Source: an uncultured Clostridia bacterium (GTDB lineage: Bacteria > Bacillota_A > Clostridia > TANB77 > CAG-508). From it: 64,000 bases of DNA. The translations under genes were made by a program, and so were the position numbers. The stretch is taken from NCBI GenBank assembly GCA_947624715.1, contig CANQLO010000002.1:31899-95898 (forward strand), written 5' to 3'. Of the stretch, positions 18,401-26,451 are shown piece by piece. Position 1 is the first letter of the stretch. Every line of letters begins with the position of its first letter. Below the pieces are notes generated by a model. The model saw only the letters and a list, made by a program, of their open reading frames with translations. It did no database searches and was not told the DNA's origin.

Positions 18401-19031
18401 ATTTTTCAATTCTTTTTAAGGCTTCTTCTCTCCATAATGCTCCTAATTTTTGACCTTCGTATGAATAATTTTCTTCTTTTTTATTCTCATCTGTGTATAT
18501 TTCTATATGATGTTCAGTTTTTCCATTATTAAAAGCATCCTTACTGTTTATGTAATCATTATTTTGATATATTGCTTTATTATCTATTTTTACAATAACG
18601 TTCGGTAGATTACTTATTAAATAAATTGGAATATATTTAATATTATTAACCACTTCTATCTCTACTACTATTGTATTATCAATATCAATTCCATTTATAT
18701 TATCTACTTTAGGAATGGTTAAGGTATTATTTTCAAAATCAATACTAATAGTCATTGCTTCATATCTTAATTCCTGATTTTGACCTTTAATATAATTTTC
18801 ACCAAAAATACCTTCAAATATTAAGTCCATTGGAAGCATCATAGTGTTGTATAACTCAATAACTTGAAAATCATTATCTTCATAATATAAAGATTTTTGT
18901 TCTTTTTTATTAATTATTAAAATAGATGTTTGTTCAATTTTTTCTTTATTGTTAAACTTAATGAATACTCCCAATATAAGCAATATTATAATCAGAACAA
19001 TATACTTCCTAAATGGGTGTTTTCTTACCAT
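15498..19031 (-). CDS. GH10-like glycoside hydrolase with Ig-like domain and C-terminal dockerin
   Basis: The 1177-residue extracytoplasmic protein has an N-terminal membrane/signal segment (residues 10-25) and a copper-amine-oxidase-like beta region. A GH10 domain spans about 200-590: FKFGTAI, NIDVRGHWIW, acid/base Glu381 in WDAVNE, IGIQYH and nucleophile Glu515 in ITEYD. A bacterial Ig-like domain lies near 650-705, followed by a helical, Asn-rich region and a second beta domain. It ends in a type I dockerin (1120-1177) with two calcium-loop repeats, GDVNSDGLVNIKDIVRL and ADTNLDNNINIKDLIRI. GH10 enzymes are mostly beta-1,4-xylanases; inside this locus it may instead trim the cell's own polymer. 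It could dock on the cohesin-like neighbour. Confidence 0.82.
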   Translation of the reverse strand: MVRKHPFRKYIVLIIILLILGVFIKFNNKEKIEQTSILIINKKEQKSLYYEDNDFQVIELYNTMMLPMDLIFEGIFGENYIKGQNQELRYEAMTISIDFENNTLTIPKVDNINGIDIDNTIVVEIEVVNNIKYIPIYLISNLPNVIVKIDNKAIYQNNDYINSKDAFNNGKTEHHIEIYTDENKKEENYSYEGQKLGALWREEALKRIEKYRKQDVKIIVKNQNGKLINNANIEINMLDNEFKFGTAIRNLAQNIIDSNLFNIVGAENDFKWSTTDNNSYEKAEEIVKYATQANIDVRGHWIWRDAVCSNKLVSLIGNIDTPKEGTMAYVYLQYKDGNINKEQAENLTLQIQEDFENIVFSHIEELIKKFPNVKEWDAVNELIECQYFKYYLYGRNYLTDKNFLDNTEKSRVLFIGNEDYCKFVARCFDKVRELNQTATLVLNDNIIKGSGHTDKNVMIYDMNETNGVLKYTTNIDAIGIQYHVANNYSGSPQSYYNIINDVLEKTKIKKAVITEYDNYLSDKIGKYTEEEKRTKADYLRDSLISAYSNKNVYEFTTWVYNCNHFENEERNAYALLVNEWLNYTDNIKTDGNNETQTRLYNGEYLINVNFNNESQQLNLKVGDDTEKIAEFIFNSTPSKIEMNKLPNKKVYYKQLDSLDLEGGTISVFYDDGTVEEVSLTDENVNVTGFDDTTIGKVTLKVNYMELETNFEIEMKAFPEKRINNLDKIKTFNNEIKENYNNYYNYYNDDLIICYNEIINYIELLNSNITKDDVNDLNNIMNTQFLILNKLVLSINDNDAINDILSKFLNIFDTYKEMYIEYNFEDNIDINKEVKEALNNLIDLYNKSNDADISFIYETINSIKDLYMNQLQTNMAQRNYVNKNIVINFSNILSQLINKRVEQFIEEEKSILTVKYDVEEITNGNVIATLIHGSKTKIINNNNSETKVFYDNGEFDFTVKIQERTFKIKATVNNIDKIKPQIANVENNKLYIESVKPTVSDANLKNVKLYKNSIIQDDYINNTLISGEGYYKLIATDKAGNENFVEFQIVEKYIKEYIIEDKVIKNIEGNITKNELEKKLNLGIQFDIYRNKKKILDNDKIKTGDTLKDANNKEYTLIINGDVNSDGLVNIKDIVRLRKYLLYESGLTNEEIIAADTNLDNNINIKDLIRIRIIILSN

Positions 19032-19076
19032 CCTATGTTTCTCCTTATTACAATTAAATAGTATAATTATTTGTTA

Positions 19077-20246
19077 CTAATCATCTCTACTATATAAATC
19101 TCTTGTGTAAACTTTGTCTTTAATACTTTTTAATATATCATCTGCTCTATTAGCTAAAACAATATCTGACTTTTCAGAAAATTCTTTAAAATCATTAACT
19201 ACCTTACAGTCACTAAATGACTCTTTATCCAAAGTTGGTTCATATATTATTATTTCAACATTATTTTCTTTTAATTGCTGAATTATATCTTGAATTGCAC
19301 TTGCTCTAAAATTATCACTATTTTTTTTCATTGTCAATCTATATATTCCAACTACCTTAGGTTTTCTGTTCATTATCATATGTACTATATGTTCTTTTCT
19401 AGTTTTATTAGATGTTACAATGGCTCTAATTAAATTTTGTGGTACATCCTTGTAATTTGCTAATAACTGTTTGGTATCTTTTGGAAGGCAATATCCTCCA
19501 TAACCAAATGATGGGTTATTATAATGTGTGCCTATTCTTGGATCTAGCCCAACTCCTTCTATAATGTCCTTTGTATTAAGTCCTTTAAGTTCAGCATAGG
19601 TATCTAATTCATTAAAATATGCTACTCTTAATGCAAGATATGTATTAGCAAATAATTTTACTGCTTCAGCTTCAGTACTATTCATAAATTTTATATCAAT
19701 ATCCTTTTTCAATGCTCCATCTTTTAAGAGATTAGCAAATTCTTTTGCTCTTTCATCTTTGCCTCCTACTATAATCCTTGATGGATATAAATTATCATAT
19801 AAAGCTTTACCTTCTCTTAAAAACTCTGGTGAAAACATTATATTGTCAATTTTATATTTTTCTTTTACTGACTCTATAAAACCTACTGGAATTGTTGACT
19901 TTACAATCATTGTTGCATCAATATTCATAGATTTTACCTTTTTTATTATATCTTCAACACTTGATGTATCAAAGTAATTTTTCTCATCATCATAATTTGT
20001 AGGAGTACTTATTATAACAAATTTCGCTCCTTGAAATGCATCTTTATAATCTAATGTCGCTCTTAAATTTAAATTTTTATTTGTTAAATATTCTTCTATT
20101 TCCTTATCTTTTATTGGTGAAATTCTCTTATTTATCATTTCTACCTTTTCTGGTATTACATCTAATGCTACAACCTCATTTTTTTGACTTAATAATACTG
20201 CTATTGAAAGTCCTACATATCCTGTTCCTGCTACTGCTATTTTCAT
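19077..20246 (-). CDS. ugd: UDP-glucose 6-dehydrogenase family protein
   Basis: The 389-residue enzyme belongs to the UDP-glucose/GDP-mannose dehydrogenase family and oxidises a nucleotide sugar to the uronic acid with NAD. It has an N-terminal Rossmann motif [17 protein letters not shown], the STPTNYDD segment, [10 protein letters not shown], and the catalytic cysteine in [14 protein letters not shown]. The UDP-glucuronate 4-epimerase gene in the same locus makes UDP-glucose the most likely substrate. One base separates it from the upstream glf stop, and a GGAGGAGG box precedes the ATG. Confidence 0.93.
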   Translation of the reverse strand: MKIAVAGTGYVGLSIAVLLSQKNEVVALDVIPEKVEMINKRISPIKDKEIEEYLTNKNLNLRATLDYKDAFQGAKFVIISTPTNYDDEKNYFDTSSVEDIIKKVKSMNIDATMIVKSTIPVGFIESVKEKYKIDNIMFSPEFLREGKALYDNLYPSRIIVGGKDERAKEFANLLKDGALKKDIDIKFMNSTEAEAVKLFANTYLALRVAYFNELDTYAELKGLNTKDIIEGVGLDPRIGTHYNNPSFGYGGYCLPKDTKQLLANYKDVPQNLIRAIVTSNKTRKEHIVHMIMNRKPKVVGIYRLTMKKNSDNFRASAIQDIIQQLKENNVEIIIYEPTLDKESFSDCKVVNDFKEFSEKSDIVLANRADDILKSIKDKVYTRDLYSRDD

Positions 20247-20247
20247 T

Positions 20248-21369
20248 TTAATATTCCTCCTCCATCTTTAATTCATTATTTACACAATTTAATGCTTCTT
20301 CTATAATTTTATCCATATCAAAATATTTATATTGTCCTAATCTTCCGCCAAAAATTATCTTGTTCCTATCTTTTTTAGCTAATTCAAAATATTTTTCATA
20401 TAAATTATTATTTTTTTCATTATTTATTGGATAATATGGTTCTTTATTTACATCCCATTTATCTGAATATTCTCTTGATATTACTGTTTTAGCTTGTTTT
20501 CCAAACTCAAAATGTTTATGTTCAATAATTCTTGTATATGGAACTTCATATTCAGTATAATTTACCACTGCATTACCTTGGTAATTTTCCATATTTAGAA
20601 TTTCATTTTCAAATCTTACTGTTCTATATTCTAACTTTCCATAACAATAATTATAAAATTGGTCAATTGAACCTGTGAATATGATTTTTTTTGCAATCTT
20701 TTCATACATTTCTCTGTCTTTAAAGAAATCACAATTTATTTTTACTTCTATTCCATTTAGTAATTTTTCAATAATCTGTGTATAACCCCCAATAGGAATT
20801 CCTTGATATATATCGTTAAAATAATTATTATCATAAATAAATCTTACTGGCAACCTTTTTATAATAAAAGGTGGTAAATCTGTTGCTCTCATTCCCCATT
20901 GTTTTTCAGTATATCCTTTTACTAATTTTTCGTAAATTGTTTTTCCTACTAATTTAATGGCTTGCTCCTCTAAGTTTTTTGGTTCGTCGATTTTAACCTC
21001 TTTTAATTCTTCTTCTATCTTCTTTTTTGCTTCATCAGGAGTAAATACTCCCCATAGTTTATTAAAAGTATTCATGTTAAAAGGCAAATTATATACTTCA
21101 TTTTTATATCTTGCAATTGGTGAATTTACATAATTATTAAATTCTGCAAATTGATTTATATAATTCCAAATTAACTTATTGCTTGTGTGAAATATATGTG
21201 CTCCATATTTATGCACATTTATTCCTTCTATTTTTTCTGTATAAACATTTCCTCCTATATGATCTCTTTTTTCTATTATCAAACAACTTTTATTTGCTTT
21301 AGTTGCTTCATGTGCAAATATTGCTCCAAATAGTCCAGATCCTACAATTAAATAATCATATTTTTCCAT
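20248..21369 (-). CDS. glf: UDP-galactopyranose mutase
   Basis: The flavoenzyme converts UDP-galactopyranose to UDP-galactofuranose. The N-terminal FAD-binding motif [17 protein letters not shown], the [10 protein letters not shown] segment, [14 protein letters not shown] and the C-terminal [13 protein letters not shown] are diagnostic. The start chosen (373 residues) follows AAGGGAG with a six-base gap and overlaps the end of the wzy-like gene by 14 bases; an ATG seven codons upstream lacks this spacing. A galactofuranosyltransferase-like gene occurs later in the locus, so the surface polymer probably contains galactofuranose. Confidence 0.95.
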   Translation of the reverse strand: MEKYDYLIVGSGLFGAIFAHEATKANKSCLIIEKRDHIGGNVYTEKIEGINVHKYGAHIFHTSNKLIWNYINQFAEFNNYVNSPIARYKNEVYNLPFNMNTFNKLWGVFTPDEAKKKIEEELKEVKIDEPKNLEEQAIKLVGKTIYEKLVKGYTEKQWGMRATDLPPFIIKRLPVRFIYDNNYFNDIYQGIPIGGYTQIIEKLLNGIEVKINCDFFKDREMYEKIAKKIIFTGSIDQFYNYCYGKLEYRTVRFENEILNMENYQGNAVVNYTEYEVPYTRIIEHKHFEFGKQAKTVISREYSDKWDVNKEPYYPINNEKNNNLYEKYFELAKKDRNKIIFGGRLGQYKYFDMDKIIEEALNCVNNELKMEEEY

Positions 21370-22612
21370 TTTCAACTCCCTTAATTTCATTCAAATTATT
21401 CTCTTCATTTGTATTAAATGCATATCCAATCGCTAATAAGAAAATCATTATTGGTTTATATAAAAAGATTGTTGTTATAAATAATGCTACTATAGTTAAT
21501 GTAAAAATAATAATATTGTTGTTTTTATTTTTTATCCCATATCGTATCATTTTTATTGCTGGAATTATATAAAATATTAACATATATATTCCACCTTGTG
21601 CAAGTAAAGTTAAAATAGAATTACTTAGCCCAGTATTTGAAGCCTTTAATCTTGCTTCACTCATATAACGCACTATTGTTTCTTTATTATTATATCCACT
21701 TCCAAAAATTGGGTTATCTTTCCATGCTAAAAAACAAACTCTATAATCACTCATTCTAGTCTTATATGATTCTGTGTCTACCTTTTCCCCCATAATTGAA
21801 AAAATTACGTAAATACCAACAAAGATAATAAACGGTATCATTAAAAATTTTATGTATTTTTTTACTTTATTATTATCATTACTAAATACAAATTTAGCAA
21901 TAAGTAAAATTATTGATAATACCATTCCTGTTGTTGAAATTGTTGTTATAATTGTAATTAAAAAAATTATAACTTTGAATTTTGATGCTTTTGTTTTAAA
22001 AAGTAGCTCTATTGCTAATGCGATTGTAAGAATTAAATTAAACATTGGAGCTTCAACAAATATTCCTGTATTACGTGTTATTTTTGTTCCAAATACTAAA
22101 ACATTCTGTGTATCAAAATGCATATTATAATATGAATTTACTGCTCTTTCTTTTCCAAAATTTATCATAACAGTTCCTGTTGGTTTAACAATATGAAATA
22201 CTGTAGTTAAAAAATAAAATACTAAAGATATAACTGCTAATATGGTAGCAACATTAGATAACTCATTTAAAATTTCTTTTATTAATTTATTTTTTTCTGA
22301 TATTGAAAAAGCTAAAATAAATATGTTAAATAGTAGCAAATATAAAAAAATGTAATTAATTAAATCACCCATATTTGGCATTCTAACAAGTAAATATGTT
22401 ACCATATAACCAATACAAAAAATCATAGACATTAATGTAGATTTCTTTATTTTTTTCTCTTTTTGATTTCTAATTTGAATTATTAATTTAATTATTACTA
22501 ATATTAGTAAAATTTCTTTAAAGTGATCATTTTTATTTATTTCTGCTGTATAAATAGTATTGCAATTCAAAATTAAAAATAATGCTATTAGCCAATTTAG
22601 TATTCTCTTCAT
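21356..22612 (-). CDS. wzy: Wzy-like polysaccharide polymerase
   Basis: The 418-residue protein has about ten to twelve membrane segments and a large external loop near the middle (about residues 140-190). It contains NPIFGSGYNN followed by TGLSNSILTLLAQGGIY, a pattern common to O-antigen polymerase/ligase-family proteins. Together with the wzx gene two places upstream it completes a Wzx/Wzy-dependent pathway. Polymerases share little sequence, so the call rests on topology, the G-G-N motif and context. It overlaps glf by 14 bases. Confidence 0.82.
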   Translation of the reverse strand: MKRILNWLIALFLILNCNTIYTAEINKNDHFKEILLILVIIKLIIQIRNQKEKKIKKSTLMSMIFCIGYMVTYLLVRMPNMGDLINYIFLYLLLFNIFILAFSISEKNKLIKEILNELSNVATILAVISLVFYFLTTVFHIVKPTGTVMINFGKERAVNSYYNMHFDTQNVLVFGTKITRNTGIFVEAPMFNLILTIALAIELLFKTKASKFKVIIFLITIITTISTTGMVLSIILLIAKFVFSNDNNKVKKYIKFLMIPFIIFVGIYVIFSIMGEKVDTESYKTRMSDYRVCFLAWKDNPIFGSGYNNKETIVRYMSEARLKASNTGLSNSILTLLAQGGIYMLIFYIIPAIKMIRYGIKNKNNNIIIFTLTIVALFITTIFLYKPIMIFLLAIGYAFNTNEENNLNEIKGVENGKI

Positions 22613-22769
22613 ATTTACCTCTTAATATTATTATCTTATGATTATTTTAAATTTTTAAGCTTAATATAGTAAAAATTTAATTTAGTTATTAAATTAAATT
22701 TAACATTCTAAAGAAGAAAATCTATGAATAGTTTCTTAATTACAGAAATTATGTTTCTTCCTCCCGTAA

Positions 22770-23816
22770 TTATAAGTAATATTCTTTATACCATTTTGCA
22801 AATTTTCTCAATCCATCTCTTAATGTTGTATTTGGTTTATACTCAAAATCTTTTTCAAGTTCAGTAGTATCTGCATATGTTATTGGAACATCTCCTGGTT
22901 GCATTGGAACTAATTCTTTATGTTCTTCAAAATTATAATCTTTTGGTAATACTCCATTTTCAATTAATTCTTCTTGTAAAATTGTCACAAAGTCTAGTAG
23001 ATTAACTGGGTTACTATTTCCTATATTGTAAACTTTATAAGGAGGTATAGGTAAACCATCTTCTCCTTTTTTCTTTTCTGGTGCTCCTTGTGTAACTCTT
23101 ATTACTCCCTCTACAATATCATCTATATATGTAAAATCTCTCTTGCAGTTTCCGTAATTAAATATTTTTATTTTTTCACCTTTAAGTAATTTGTCTGTAA
23201 ATCCAAAGTATGCCATATCTGGTCGTCCTGCTGGTCCATAAACAGTGAAAAATCTTAGTCCTGTTGATGGTATATCGTATAATTTTGAATAAGCATGTGC
23301 TAATAGTTCATTTGATTTTTTTGTTGCAGCATATAAAGAAACGGGATTGTCAACTTTATCTTCTACTGAGTATGGTATTTTTTTATTTGATCCATAAACA
23401 GATGAACTTGATGCATAAACTAAATGTTCCACTGGATATTTTCGACATGCTTCTAGTATATTATAAAATCCTATTATATTTGATTCAATATAAGCATCTG
23501 GATTTGTTATACTATATCTAACTCCTGCTTGTGCTGCCATATTGATTACAACTTGTGGCTTATTTTCTTTAAAAATTTTATTTATTAGTTCTTTATCTGC
23601 AAGATTTCCCCTATAGAAAGTAAATTTTTCATATTTCTGTAATTCTTTTAATCTATATTCTTTTAAATTCACATCATAATAATCATTAACACTGTCTAAG
23701 CCAATTACTTTTGCTACATTAAACTGTTCTAATATATACTTTGATATATTGGAACCTATAAATCCCGCAACACCTGTAATAAAAACGGTTTTATCCTTTA
23801 ATTCTACTTTTTTCAT
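22770..23816 (-). CDS. UDP-glucuronate 4-epimerase-like SDR enzyme
   Basis: The 348-residue extended SDR protein has TGVAGFIGSNI for NAD binding, NMAAQAGVRYS, the catalytic SSSSVYG...YAATKK pair, and FFTVYGPAGRPDMAYFGF. The AAQAGVRYS and VYGP.GRPDMA signatures mark UDP-glucuronate 4-epimerases rather than UDP-galactose epimerases. It would convert UDP-GlcA from the neighbouring dehydrogenase into UDP-GalA. An AAAGGAG box precedes the ATG. A 157-base gap follows before the wzy-like gene. Confidence 0.88.
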   Translation of the reverse strand: MKKVELKDKTVFITGVAGFIGSNISKYILEQFNVAKVIGLDSVNDYYDVNLKEYRLKELQKYEKFTFYRGNLADKELINKIFKENKPQVVINMAAQAGVRYSITNPDAYIESNIIGFYNILEACRKYPVEHLVYASSSSVYGSNKKIPYSVEDKVDNPVSLYAATKKSNELLAHAYSKLYDIPSTGLRFFTVYGPAGRPDMAYFGFTDKLLKGEKIKIFNYGNCKRDFTYIDDIVEGVIRVTQGAPEKKKGEDGLPIPPYKVYNIGNSNPVNLLDFVTILQEELIENGVLPKDYNFEEHKELVPMQPGDVPITYADTTELEKDFEYKPNTTLRDGLRKFAKWYKEYYL

Positions 23817-23851
23817 AATTACTCCTTTTCTTTATAATTAAATAATAAATA

Positions 23852-25309
23852 TTATATTGAGTTTTGCTTTTTACTAAATATTTTTTTCTTCATCTTATTT
23901 ATAAAATTAAATACTGTCTTGTCTTTTAAAATTACAAGCATAATTATATAAATTATTGTTCCAAGTATAATTTGTATTATAGTTGAAGATATAGTTGGTT
24001 TTAATAAAGTTCCTAACAAATATGTAAATATACACATTATTATTCCACTCACTATATATTTTTGAGCTCCATCATACAAAATTTTAATAGATATTTCTTT
24101 TTTTATATATAATAACTGTATTATTGCAACAGAAAATTCTGCTAAAACTGAAGCTACCATTGCCCCTATTGATTTAAATATTGGAATCAAGATTAAATTA
24201 CAAATAAAATTAACAGCTGCCCCAATTATTACTGAAATAGTTAAAACTTTCTGCTTTTTGGCTGGTATCAAATACTGGATTCCTATTACATTGCTTAGCC
24301 CTATAAAAAGTACAATAGGTGATCCTACTATAAGTATAGAAATTGATTTTGTAAATTCTTCTCCTAAAAACCATGGTACCATGTTTTTAGCAACTGCAAC
24401 AATTCCTAGCATAATTGGTATTCCTAAAAACCAAACAAAATTAAAAGAACTAGCTAAGTAATTTTCTACATCTCCTTTTTTATTTTTTGCAACTGTATTA
24501 GCAATTCTAGGAGACATTACTGTTCCTAAAGCTGTTACTAATGTAAGCGCTAATTTTATAATTTTTTGAGATTGCTCATAATTTCCAACTTCAGTCATAT
24601 CCTTTATTAAGTTTCCTAACATTGTCTTGTCTAATACAGTATATACTTGCATTGCGATTTGAGGTATAAAAAGAGCAATTGTTGGTTTAAAATGTTTATA
24701 AAATTTAATATCTTTCCAATTTACTTTACATAAAAATTTTGGCAGATAAAACCATAATGATACATTTCCTAATAAATTAGATAAAACATATATAAAAAAG
24801 TATATTATTAAATCTTCTTTTGATTTTATAAATATAAATATTGAGATTACGCTGATTATTTTTATTATTATATGTCTTAATACCGTTTTTTTAAATTCTT
24901 CCAATCCTTGAAAGAACCAACTTATGTCCAAACTTGTTGCTAATATTTCTAATGTTAATATTTTATAATATATGCTATATTCACCATTTATACAAAATGT
25001 TATATAAAATAGCAAGAGAGATACACCTAAAGTTATAAATCTCATTATTAATATTTCATAAAAAATTTTACTTCTATCATATTTTTTTTCTTGATTGTAT
25101 GCAATTTCTCTTTGTCCATATATTGATACTCCAAGTGAACCAAATAATATAAAGTATGTAACAATTGATAAAGTGTAACCATATATTCCAACAGAATCAG
25201 CACCTAGTACTCTTGATAAATATGGCGTAGTGATTAGTGGAAGTATAATTGTTAAAATTTGATAGCTTAGATTATATATGTAATTTTTTGTTATACTATT
25301 TTTTTTCAT
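23852..25309 (-). CDS. wzx: Wzx-like polysaccharide flippase
   Basis: The 485-residue protein has about fourteen membrane segments and belongs to the MATE/MOP-type polysaccharide exporter family. The N-terminal NYIYNLSYQILTIILPLITTPYLSRVLG and GVSIYGQREIAY (each read as shorter blocks) are typical of Wzx. It should flip the lipid-linked repeat unit to the outer face of the membrane for polymerisation. The ATG at 25309 follows GAAAGAAG and is preferred over a TTG six codons upstream with no ribosome-binding site. Confidence 0.9.
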   Translation of the reverse strand: MKKNSITKNYIYNLSYQILTIILPLITTPYLSRVLGADSVGIYGYTLSIVTYFILFGSLGVSIYGQREIAYNQEKKYDRSKIFYEILIMRFITLGVSLLLFYITFCINGEYSIYYKILTLEILATSLDISWFFQGLEEFKKTVLRHIIIKIISVISIFIFIKSKEDLIIYFFIYVLSNLLGNVSLWFYLPKFLCKVNWKDIKFYKHFKPTIALFIPQIAMQVYTVLDKTMLGNLIKDMTEVGNYEQSQKIIKLALTLVTALGTVMSPRIANTVAKNKKGDVENYLASSFNFVWFLGIPIMLGIVAVAKNMVPWFLGEEFTKSISILIVGSPIVLFIGLSNVIGIQYLIPAKKQKVLTISVIIGAAVNFICNLILIPIFKSIGAMVASVLAEFSVAIIQLLYIKKEISIKILYDGAQKYIVSGIIMCIFTYLLGTLLKPTISSTIIQIILGTIIYIIMLVILKDKTVFNFINKMKKKIFSKKQNSI

Positions 25310-25347
25310 TAAAGTTTCTTCTTTCAATAAATCTTAATAAAAATTTT

Positions 25348-26451
25348 TTATTTATCTTTTAACATTCTTATCATTTTTTCAGTATTTTCACCAAAAAAAG
25401 CTTCACCAGTTGCGTATTGAGGAAACCATAGGGATGGTGTAGTTAAATTAGCTTCTATTACTATTATTTTATCATCTTTGTCCAACGCTAAATCCCATGC
25501 TACTATTCCCATATGAGGTAATCTATAATGATATTTTTTTGCAAACTCCACAATCTCGTTAAATTTTGGTAAATGATAATTTTCAAATTTTATATGTGTA
25601 TCAGGGTGTTCTTCAAATTTTTCTCCATATTCAGTAAACGCATATTTTTTTAAATTACCATTTTCATCAACTCCTACTGCAATGCCTCCTGCATGAGAAT
25701 TGTCAACCACTTTTCCAGCTCTACCTATTCTCATCGCAATAGGTGCGCAATATACTTTTCCATCACAAAGATATGTATTAATTCTAATTGTATTTACTGA
25801 GCTTGGATTTAACTTTGCGTATACACTATTTTGCTCTATCTTTTCTTGAATAATAAAGTTTTTATCATATTCTTGTATTATTTCTTCTATTTTTTCCCCT
25901 GAAATAATATCTTTTCCATGTTTCAAATCTATTAATCTTACATTTTTGCCTGAAGATGAATCTACTATAGGTTTAATAATAGCTTTTCCTATATTATTTA
26001 TTTTACTTATAGCTTCTTCATACGTTATTACATCATTATTATCATAAAAATATCCACTACAATTATATATATATGAATTAATAATTCTATAATTTTCATT
26101 TTTAATGTCAGAAAATAAATAATTTGTAATTACTTTATCATTTATATATTTTGTTCTAACAGGCGGATTCAATTTTTGCAATAAATTTGTTGTAAAAAAT
26201 ATTTCTGGAAAATATTTTGCATTAAAAGATCCTGTATAGGATGTATATAGTCTGTGCCATTTTTTTGAAATCTTTTTTCCATAGTTCTTTTTCCATAATT
26301 CATCTATCTCATTTATTTGTTCTTTTGTTAATTTGACTTTATTTATTAAATTTTTTTTCTTTTTTATGTCTTTTTTTTCATGAATATAAGACATACATTT
26401 ATGAATTTTTATATATAATATTACATATAATGAAGATAATATTTTTTTCAT
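25348..26451 (-). CDS. Sugar-transfer-associated ATP-grasp protein
   Basis: The 367-residue protein has an ATP-grasp fold: KAIIKPIVDSSSGKNVRLID for nucleotide binding, FIIQEKIEQ, PSSVNTIRINTYL and the metal-binding VIEANLTTPS. The family (ATPgrasp_ST type) is found in Gram-positive surface-polymer loci and probably forms an amide or ester bond, perhaps joining an amino acid to a sugar acid. UDP-GalA/GlcA genes in this locus give possible carboxyl acceptors. The start overlaps the preceding stop by four bases (ATGA), indicating translational coupling. Confidence 0.82.
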   Translation of the reverse strand: MKKILSSLYVILYIKIHKCMSYIHEKKDIKKKKNLINKVKLTKEQINEIDELWKKNYGKKISKKWHRLYTSYTGSFNAKYFPEIFFTTNLLQKLNPPVRTKYINDKVITNYLFSDIKNENYRIINSYIYNCSGYFYDNNDVITYEEAISKINNIGKAIIKPIVDSSSGKNVRLIDLKHGKDIISGEKIEEIIQEYDKNFIIQEKIEQNSVYAKLNPSSVNTIRINTYLCDGKVYCAPIAMRIGRAGKVVDNSHAGGIAVGVDENGNLKKYAFTEYGEKFEEHPDTHIKFENYHLPKFNEIVEFAKKYHYRLPHMGIVAWDLALDKDDKIIVIEANLTTPSLWFPQYATGEAFFGENTEKMIRMLKDK

